A stretch of 6,721 bases of DNA, from NCBI GenBank assembly GCA_031430875.1, contig JANPCI010000420.1, positions 1-6,721 on the forward strand, given 5' to 3'. Source of the stretch: Sva-07 sp031430875. Lineage in GTDB: Bacteria > Actinomycetota > Acidimicrobiia > Acidimicrobiales > Ilumatobacteraceae. The notes under the pieces are model-generated. The model was given only the letters and a program-made list of their open reading frames with translations. It was not told where the DNA came from and made no database searches. Position numbers and translations under genes: made by a program. Positions 1-4,595 of the stretch are shown here, one piece after another. Position 1 is the first letter of the stretch. The number at the start of each line of letters is the position of its first letter.

Positions 1-906
1 GAGGTCGAGGTGGTCGAGGTCGCTGAGATCCATCACCTGGAGATAGATCCGATCGGCGCCAGCGTCGGCCCAGGCACGAAGCGTCTCGACGACTTCATCG
101 GGCGTGCCGGCGGCGCCGTTCATGCGCAGCTCGTCGGGTTCACGGCCGATTGCTGTCGCTCGGCGTTCGACCTCGGCCTGGTCTGCTCCACAGCACACGA
201 TGAGTGCGCCGGAGAATGTCATCGTGGCAGGGTCTCGGTCGATGGATTCGCAGGCGGCCCGAACGCGATCGCACTGCGCGGTGAAGAAACTGATCGGCAC
301 GAACGGCGTGTTGAACTCGGAGGCGAAGCGAGCCGCCAAGGCCGGAGTCTTCTTCGGTCCACCGCCACCGATGATGATCGGGACTGGCGATTGCACCGGC
401 TTGGGCAGTGCCGGTGACCCAGTCACGGGATAGTGCCCGCCGGGCGACTCGAACGTCTCGCCGACGGGGGTCGACCACATCCCCGTGATGATCTCGAGCT
501 GTTCCCCGAGCCGTTCGAACCGCTCGCCGAGCGGTGGGAACTCGATGCCGTACGCCTCGTGTTCCTCCTGGTACCAACCGGCGCCGAGCCCGAGCTCGAC
601 CCTGCCCGCCGACATGTCGTCGACCTGCGCCACCGTGATGGCGAGCGGCCCGGGCAGCCGGAACGTCGCCGATGTCACGAGCGTGCCGAGGCGAATCGTC
701 GAGGTCTCCCTGGCGATCCCGCCAAGGGTGACCCACGCATCCGTCGGGCCGGGAAGGCCGTCGCCGCCACCCATCACGAGGTAGTGATCGCTGCGGAAGA
801 AGGCTCCGTACCCCGCTGCCTCGGCGCGCTGGGCGACGGCGAGGAGATCGGCGTAGGTCGCTCCCTGCTGGGGTTCGGTGAAAATGCGGAGGTCGGCGAG
901 TTGCAC
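1..906 (-). CDS. F420-dependent LLM-class oxidoreductase (TIGR03560/Rv1855c-like), 3' end cut by window edge
   Basis: This is a luciferase-like monooxygenase-fold flavin/F420 enzyme. Such cytosolic proteins use reduced coenzyme F420 for hydride transfer, and the substrate cannot be told from sequence. I translated 302 codons with no stop, so the C-terminus lies beyond base 1, probably by only a few residues because family members are about 300 aa. Family signatures are residues 5-14 (DLRIFTEPQQ), FRSDHY at 37-42, LPGPTDAW at 51-58, a long RLGTLVTSATFRLPGP stretch at 72-87, GRVELGLGAGWY at 101-112, and the IIIGGGG cofactor-binding strand at 177-183. The start is GTG at 906-904. An in-frame TAG five codons before it at 918-916 excludes anything longer. 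There is no Shine-Dalgarno site, but TAGCCT on the minus strand (918-913) sits where a leaderless -10 would. It is divergent from the PLP lyase with 39 bp between starts. The family call is secure. The reaction is unknown. Confidence 0.94.
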   Translation of the reverse strand, partial: MQLADLRIFTEPQQGATYADLLAVAQRAEAAGYGAFFRSDHYLVMGGGDGLPGPTDAWVTLGGIARETSTIRLGTLVTSATFRLPGPLAITVAQVDDMSAGRVELGLGAGWYQEEHEAYGIEFPPLGERFERLGEQLEIITGMWSTPVGETFESPGGHYPVTGSPALPKPVQSPVPIIIGGGGPKKTPALAARFASEFNTPFVPISFFTAQCDRVRAACESIDRDPATMTFSGALIVCCGADQAEVERRATAIGREPDELRMNGAAGTPDEVVETLRAWADAGADRIYLQVMDLSDLDHLDL

Positions 907-945
907 GCCCGCAGGCTATGTCGGCCGTTGCGCGACACTGTGCAG
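907..945. promoter_or_regulatory. 39-bp divergent promoter region between oxidoreductase and PLP lyase
   Basis: The whole gap between the two start codons is 39 bp. On the minus strand TAGCCT (918-913) fits the actinobacterial TAnnnT -10 pattern and ends 6 nt before the GTG at 906, the spacing expected for a leaderless mRNA. On the plus strand GACACT (934-939) ends 6 nt before the ATG at 946. It keeps A2 and T6 but lacks T1, so it is a weaker match. I see no clear -35 hexamers. Any -35 for either gene would lie in or near the opposite gene, so the two promoters should overlap and may compete or be co-controlled. Confidence 0.4.
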
Positions 946-2202
946 ATGGCACCACTGCAGCAACACGGTCGAGCAGTCGACGACGTGATCAACGACCTGA
1001 CGCACAAGCGGGTCAACGACGTCAAGTGGGCCGATGGCCGCACGTTCGGAATGGTCTACGACGGTGGGCCGACGGTTCACGAGGTCGCTGAGCAGGCAGC
1101 ACGGCTGTACCTGCACGAGAACGCATTGAACACGCAGGCATTCCCGTCGCTGCGCGAGATTCAGGCCGACGTTGTTGGATGGACGGCGGGCCTCCTCCAC
1201 GGTGACGCGGCGGTCGCCGGGTTCCTCACGAGCGGCGGCACCGAGTCGATCCTGTGCGGCGTGCTCGCCGCCCGTGAGCGCGGCCGAATCGAGCGGGGCA
1301 TCACCGAGCCGGAGATGGTGGTGGCCGAATCGGCGCACGCCGCGTTCCACAAGGCGGCCCACAACTTCGGCATCACGGTGCGCAAGGCCCCGGTGAAGGC
1401 CGACTTCACTGCCGACATCGAATCGATGGCCGCGCTGTGCAACGCCAACACTGTGCTCGTTGTCGGGTCGGCACCGCAGTACCCGCAGGGGGTGCAGGAC
1501 GACATCCCCGCGATCGCCGCGCTGGCGGCCTCGATCGGGGCGAACTGCCACGTCGACGCCTGCATGGGAGGGTTCGTGCTGCCGTTCGTCGAGATGCTCG
1601 GGCGCGAGGTGAAGCCGTGGGACTTCCGCGTCGACGGGGTCACGACGATCTCCGCCGACATCCACAAACTCGGCTACGCCCCCAAGGGTGTGTCGGTGAT
1701 ACTGCATCGCACCAAGGAGTCGCGCAAGTATCAGACGTTCGTGTTCGACGGGTGGCTCGGCGGGTTCTACGCGTCGCCCGGCATGCAGGGCACCCGGTCC
1801 GGCCTTCCCATGGCGTGTGCGTGGGCGGTGATGTCTCACCTCGGCATCGACGGCTATCTCGACCTCACCCGGCAGATGCTCGCGAACGCTGATGCATTCC
1901 GTGCCGGAGTGGCAGAGATCGATGGCATCCAGGTGCTCGGCGACAGCAGGTTCCACCTCGTCGCCATGGCTGCCGATCCGACCTTCGAACCCAACATCGA
2001 CATGTTCGCTCTCGGCGACGCACTGCTGGCGAAGGGTTGGTTCCACGATCGCCAGGGCCCGCCCGACAGCCTGCATTCCACGATCAGCAACTCGAACACC
2101 GGCGTGATCGACGAGTACCTGGCCGACCTCGCCGCGTGCGTGGCTGCGGTCGTCGGCACCCGGGCCGACGACCGCAGCACGAACTACGCCACGCTCGAGT
2201 GA
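946..2202 (+). CDS. Pyridoxal-5'-phosphate lyase/decarboxylase, sphingosine-1-phosphate-lyase-like (group II)
   Basis: The 418-aa product is a fold-type I PLP enzyme of the group II decarboxylase family, closest by motif to sphingosine-1-phosphate lyase (S1PL). S1PL cleaves a phosphorylated long-chain base to a fatty aldehyde and phosphoethanolamine. Visible motifs are YDGG at 38-41, an FPSLREIQADVV stretch at 66-77, the TSGGTES phosphate-cup loop at 95-101, SAHAAFHKAAH at 129-139 with H131 the probable ring-stacking His, GSAPQYPQG, HVDACMGGF with D204 for the pyridine nitrogen, and SADIHKLGYAPKG with K241 the expected Schiff-base lysine. K247 corresponds to a second conserved lysine that S1PLs use at the phosphate site (from memory). 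No N-terminal membrane helix is present, unlike eukaryotic S1PL. I chose ATG 946; GTG 940 is possible. The frame stays open back to 433, but that stretch is antisense to the oxidoreductase. The stop lies in a tandem repeat. The family is secure; the S1P substrate is not proven. Confidence 0.92.
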   Translation: MAPLQQHGRAVDDVINDLTHKRVNDVKWADGRTFGMVYDGGPTVHEVAEQAARLYLHENALNTQAFPSLREIQADVVGWTAGLLHGDAAVAGFLTSGGTESILCGVLAARERGRIERGITEPEMVVAESAHAAFHKAAHNFGITVRKAPVKADFTADIESMAALCNANTVLVVGSAPQYPQGVQDDIPAIAALAASIGANCHVDACMGGFVLPFVEMLGREVKPWDFRVDGVTTISADIHKLGYAPKGVSVILHRTKESRKYQTFVFDGWLGGFYASPGMQGTRSGLPMACAWAVMSHLGIDGYLDLTRQMLANADAFRAGVAEIDGIQVLGDSRFHLVAMAADPTFEPNIDMFALGDALLAKGWFHDRQGPPDSLHSTISNSNTGVIDEYLADLAACVAAVVGTRADDRSTNYATLE

Positions 2203-2245
2203 CGAGCCGGAGTGACCGGCCGGAGTGACCGGCCGGGGTGACCGT
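2194..2245 (+). repeat. 13-bp tandem repeat, about 4 units, covering the lyase stop codon
   Basis: Two perfect adjacent units, CCGGAGTGACCGG at 2207-2219 and 2220-2232, are followed by a near copy (2233-2245, two differences). A degenerate copy precedes them (2194-2206, four differences) and contains the lyase's last two sense codons and its TGA. Each unit has a TGA in the same place. Because 13 is not a multiple of 3, these stops (2200, 2213, 2226, 2239) fall in all three plus-strand frames. Confidence 0.85.
2216..2236 (+). terminator. GC-rich hairpin inside the tandem repeat, possible terminator
   Basis: CCGGCCGG at 2216-2223 pairs with CCGGCCGG at 2229-2236, giving an 8-bp all-GC stem with an AGTGA loop, 13 nt after the lyase stop. 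No U-tract follows, so it would be a non-canonical terminator or a 3'-end stabiliser. A second small hairpin, GGGTC-GGA-GACCC (2251-2263), follows directly. Confidence 0.4.
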
Positions 2246-2265
2246 TCCGAGGGTCGGAGACCCGG

Positions 2266-2274
2266 TGCTACGGT
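2266..2274 (+). promoter_or_regulatory. Candidate extended -10 promoter for the DinB-fold gene
   Basis: TACGGT (2269-2274) fits TAnnnT and is preceded by TGC (2266-2268), an extended -10 TGn motif. TTCCGA (2245-2250), 18 bp upstream, is only a poor -35. Transcription would start near 2281 and leave a leader of about 27 nt that contains the Shine-Dalgarno site. The perfect 13-bp inverted repeat at 2251-2263 lies between the two hexamers and could be an operator. Confidence 0.35.
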
Positions 2275-2294
2275 GCGCGCAGTTCCATATCCCG

Positions 2295-2302
2295 AGGAGA
2301 GG
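2295..2302 (+). promoter_or_regulatory. Strong Shine-Dalgarno site for the DinB-fold gene
   Basis: AGGAGAGG ends 5 nt before the ATG at 2308 and fixes that start. It is the only well-placed Shine-Dalgarno site found for a gene in this window. The other four visible start regions lack one at a usable distance. Confidence 0.75.
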
Positions 2303-2307
2303 ACACC

Positions 2308-2862
2308 ATGAGCACCGCACCACTGCAGCAGGCCGTTTCAGTCACGAGAGGTGTGCTCGCCGCAGTCACACCCGACCAACTCGGCGCACCGACGCCGTGT
2401 GAGTCGTGGGACGTGGCCGCGCTGATCAACCACATCGTCGGCGCCCAGCACTTCTTTCTTGCTGGATTGAGCGGCACGCCGCCGACGGACCCACCGGACT
2501 TCGCTGCCGGCGACTACCTCGCCGCCTTCGACGAGGTGTCCAGTGCATGTATCGAAGCGTTCGGCGCCGACGGTGTGATGGAGCGAACCATCACACTTCC
2601 CTTCGGCCAGATGCCCGGGGCGGCCGTGATGGGTCTGGCCACGACCGACACGTTTCAGCACGGGTGGGACCTCGCCAAGGCGACCGGCCAGAGCACCGAT
2701 CTGGCACCCGAGCTCGCGTCCGCGCTGCTCGACCAATCGAAGACCGCCATCTCGCATGCGTTCCGTGGCCCCGAAGGAGCCCCGTTCGGCCCGGAGCAGT
2801 CCGCCCCCGACGGCGCGCCCGCAGCCGATCAGCTCGCAGCGTTCCTCGGCCGCGAGGTCTGA
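2308..2862 (+). CDS. TIGR03086-type DinB-fold metal-binding protein (maleylpyruvate-isomerase N-terminal-like)
   Basis: The 184-aa product matches the actinobacterial family usually annotated TIGR03086, in the DinB/mycothiol-dependent maleylpyruvate isomerase superfamily. These are four-helix-bundle, often dimeric cytosolic proteins that bind a divalent metal. Most have no known reaction, and a mycothiol-dependent transferase or isomerase role is suggested only by family. Evidence is the N-terminal TPCESWDVAALINHIVG block (residues 29-45), with H42 a probable metal ligand, and the TDTFQHGWDLA block (113-123), with H118 a second ligand. D114, four residues before H118, sits where mycothiol isomerases carry a Glu ligand, so Asp may replace it. 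The length is normal for the family. The start is fixed by the Shine-Dalgarno site at 2295-2302. It follows the lyase by 105 bp on the same strand but has its own promoter-like sequence, so co-transcription is uncertain. Confidence 0.88.
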   Translation: MSTAPLQQAVSVTRGVLAAVTPDQLGAPTPCESWDVAALINHIVGAQHFFLAGLSGTPPTDPPDFAAGDYLAAFDEVSSACIEAFGADGVMERTITLPFGQMPGAAVMGLATTDTFQHGWDLAKATGQSTDLAPELASALLDQSKTAISHAFRGPEGAPFGPEQSAPDGAPAADQLAAFLGREV

Positions 2863-2884
2863 CCGTCACCCCACGCGGCTAACC

Positions 2885-2928
2885 AGCGATGAGCGAGGAG
2901 CCGGTATCCGGGCCGGTGGCTCATCGCT
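2885..2928. terminator. Shared bidirectional terminator between convergent genes
   Basis: AGCGATGAGC (2885-2894) and GCTCATCGCT (2919-2928) are exact reverse complements forming a 10-bp stem. The 24-nt interior has its own CCGG/CCGG pairing (2901-2904 with 2913-2916). The hairpin lies in the 73-bp gap between the convergent stops, 22 nt after the DinB-fold gene's stop and 7 nt after the acyl-CoA synthetase's. The plus strand has only TTT within 3 nt of the stem and the minus strand has no T-run, so it is atypical for a factor-independent terminator. Position and perfect pairing still favour transcription ending here from both sides. Confidence 0.65.
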
Positions 2929-2935
2929 TTGGGTG

Positions 2936-4483
2936 TCAGTTGACCTGGCGGGTGGTGTCGGTCCAGAACGGTTCGCGGAGTTTGAACTTCTGGAGCTTGC
3001 CGGTGGCGGTGCGGGCAAGTTCGTCGCGGAACTCGATGCGCTTGGGGCACTTGTAGCCGGCGAGCTTCGTCCTCGTGAAGGCGATCACGTCGGCTTCGGT
3101 CAGCTCACTGCCGGGTGACGTGACGACCAACGCCGTCACGAGTTCGCCCCACTTCTCGTCGGGGATGCCGATCACGGCGACCTCGGTTATCTCCGGATGC
3201 TGGAAGATCGCATCCTCCACCTCGATCGACGACACGTTTTCGCCGCCGGTGATGATCACGTCCTTCTTGCGATCGGAGATCGTGACGTAACTGGCATCGT
3301 CGATGATGCCGCCGTCGCCGGTGTGGAAGAAACCGTCGCGTATCGCGGCGTCGGTCTGATCGGGCTGGTCCCAGTAGCCCTCCATCACCATGTTGCCGCG
3401 CGTCAGGATTTCGCCCTCTGCGTCGACGGCCATCGTGCAACCCACGACCGGCGCCCCGGCTCGGTTGAGCTTCACGGCGCGCTCGGCCGGCGACAGGCCG
3501 TCGAATTCGGCGCGGGTCCGGTTCATCGTGATGAGGGGTGTGGTCTCGGTGAGGCCGTAGATCTGGATGAACTCCCACCCCAGTTCGGTCTCGCATCGCT
3601 CGATCGTGCGCGTCGGTGGCGGAGCGCCGGCGACGACAATTCGCACCCGGTCGCGTCCGGGGATCGGACGTCCGGTGTCGGCCTCCCACGTGGCGGCTGC
3701 GTCGAGCACCATGTTGAGCACCGCGGGTGCGCCGCACATCAGGGTGACGCCGTGCGCCTCGACCCGACGGAGGATCTCCGTACCGTCGATCTTGCGGATG
3801 ATGACGTGTTCGGCTCCCATGCCGGTGACGGCGTAGAGCATCCCCCATCCGTTGCAGTGGAACTGGGGCAGTGTGTGCAGGTAGACGTCGCGATCGTCGA
3901 CGCCCATGTGCCAGCCGAAGATCGAGGCGTTCAGCCACAGGTTGCGGTGCGTGAGCTGCACCCCTTTCGGTCGAGCCGTGGTGCCAGAGGTGTAGTTGAT
4001 CGTGGCGGTGGCGTCCTCGTCGCCCTCCCATGGTTCGGGGTCGACACCGAACTTCATCAACACGGCGTCGGCCTCCGCGCCGATGATCAGTTTGCGTTCG
4101 CACTCGACGTCGGCCATGGCGTCGGCCAGTTCGGGATCGATCAGCAGGAGGCGAGCGCCGCTGTGGGCGACGATGTACTTCACCTCCTCGGCGACGAGAC
4201 GGAAGTTGATCGGCACGAGCACTCGGCCTGAGCCCGACACGCCGAACAGTGCAGTCAGCAAGCGGGCCGAGTTGTGGCTGATCATCGCGACGCGCTCGCC
4301 AACTCCGATGCCGAGTTCGTCGAGCCCGGCGGCCATCGCCCGTGCACGATCGGCCATCTCGCGGTAGGTGATCGAGTTCCACGACTCGGCCGGTTGATCC
4401 GGCTCGTCGACGATCGCCACGCGATCGGGGTAGACGAGCTCGGCCCGTCGCAGGAAGTCGTTGACCGTCAGTGCCACCTTCAT
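2936..4483 (-). CDS. Acyl-CoA synthetase (AMP-forming, ANL superfamily)
   Basis: The 515-aa enzyme should activate a carboxylic acid with ATP to an acyl-adenylate and then form the acyl-CoA. ANL motifs appear in order: the A3 P-loop YTSGTTARPKG at 164-174 (Ala170 where Gly is usual), LPQFHCNGWG at 205-214, A5 YGLTETT at 309-315, A7 TGD at 388-390, A8 DRKKDVIITGGEN at 404-416, and A10 TATGKLQK at 492-499 with K496 the adenylation lysine. The FHxNGW block suggests the medium/long-chain fatty acid, DMSP-CoA ligase and plant AAE-like branch rather than acetyl-CoA synthetase. The exact acid is unknown. I chose the ATG at 4483 because MKVALTVNDFLRRA is the usual N-terminus. An in-frame GTG at 4504-4502 lies inside the palindrome and is less likely. 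There is no Shine-Dalgarno site. TAGGTT (4496-4491, minus) would give a leaderless mRNA. It lies downstream of the amidase on the same strand and is separated from it by the palindrome. Confidence 0.95.
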   Translation of the reverse strand: MKVALTVNDFLRRAELVYPDRVAIVDEPDQPAESWNSITYREMADRARAMAAGLDELGIGVGERVAMISHNSARLLTALFGVSGSGRVLVPINFRLVAEEVKYIVAHSGARLLLIDPELADAMADVECERKLIIGAEADAVLMKFGVDPEPWEGDEDATATINYTSGTTARPKGVQLTHRNLWLNASIFGWHMGVDDRDVYLHTLPQFHCNGWGMLYAVTGMGAEHVIIRKIDGTEILRRVEAHGVTLMCGAPAVLNMVLDAAATWEADTGRPIPGRDRVRIVVAGAPPPTRTIERCETELGWEFIQIYGLTETTPLITMNRTRAEFDGLSPAERAVKLNRAGAPVVGCTMAVDAEGEILTRGNMVMEGYWDQPDQTDAAIRDGFFHTGDGGIIDDASYVTISDRKKDVIITGGENVSSIEVEDAIFQHPEITEVAVIGIPDEKWGELVTALVVTSPGSELTEADVIAFTRTKLAGYKCPKRIEFRDELARTATGKLQKFKLREPFWTDTTRQVN

Positions 4484-4490
4484 GTTGCGA

Positions 4491-4496
4491 AACCTA
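4491..4496 (-). promoter_or_regulatory. Candidate -10 element of the acyl-CoA synthetase
   Basis: On the minus strand 4496-4491 reads TAGGTT, a TAnnnT match ending 7 nt before the ATG at 4483, so transcription would begin at or within 1-2 nt of the start codon. Its first base is the outermost base of the large palindrome. No recognisable -35 is present. The expected -35 position (about 4519-4514) falls inside the palindrome's left arm, on an 11-bp CCGAA-A-TTCGG site. Confidence 0.4.
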
Positions 4497-4574
4497 CGCT
4501 CCACACCCCCGAAATTCGGAGCCGGGATTGCGCACAGCGCAATGTTCGCTCCGAATTTTGGGGGTGTGGAGCGT
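4496..4574. repeat. 79-nt near-perfect palindrome (27-bp arms, nested 7-bp stem) between amidase and acyl-CoA synthetase
   Basis: Left arm 4496-4522 (begins ACGCTCCACACCCCC) and right arm 4548-4574 (ends GGGGGTGTGGAGCGT) are reverse complements over 27 bp except for the pair 4511/4559. Inside, ATTGCGC (4527-4533) pairs with GCGCAAT (4537-4543) around an ACA loop. Both stems share one centre, base 4535, and are separated by a 4x4 internal segment. In plus-strand RNA the odd arm pair is G-U, and two of the four internal pairs are also G-U. In minus-strand RNA these become C-A mismatches. It begins 21 nt after the amidase stop and reaches to 12 nt from the synthetase ATG. It could be a terminator, an operator pair, or a REP/REPIN-type or miniature mobile element. 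The sequence alone does not decide. I see no obvious flanking duplication. Confidence 0.9.
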
Positions 4575-4595
4575 GAGGGGACGGGAGGGGGTGGT

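Noticed and set aside
1..27. GGTCGAGGT-like short repeat at the left edge
   Set aside because: It is within the oxidoreductase coding frame and simply encodes repeated Leu-Asp codons.
433..945. N-terminal extension of the PLP lyase by 171 codons (open frame from 433)
   Set aside because: The stretch is exactly antisense to the well-supported oxidoreductase gene and has low-complexity Arg/Glu/Pro-rich translation unlike any PLP enzyme N-terminus. Homologous sequence begins only after 946.
140..955. 271-aa minus-strand open frame in another frame of the oxidoreductase
   Set aside because: Arg/Pro-rich shadow translation typical of high-GC DNA; the neighbouring frame carries the clear LLM-family protein.
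916..2076. 386-aa open frame antisense to the PLP lyase
   Set aside because: His/Arg/Val-rich composition with no recognisable motif; it mirrors the codon structure of the real plus-strand gene.
3105..4382. 425-aa frame on minus and 344-aa frame on plus over the acyl-CoA synthetase
   Set aside because: Both are shadows: one is Arg-rich in a shifted frame, the other is antisense, and neither has family motifs. The synthetase motifs lie in one uninterrupted frame.
4496..4574. Terminal inverted repeats of an insertion sequence
   Set aside because: Only 25 bp separate the arms, so no transposase can fit, and no flanking target duplication is seen. A non-autonomous miniature element remains possible and is kept as a hypothesis.
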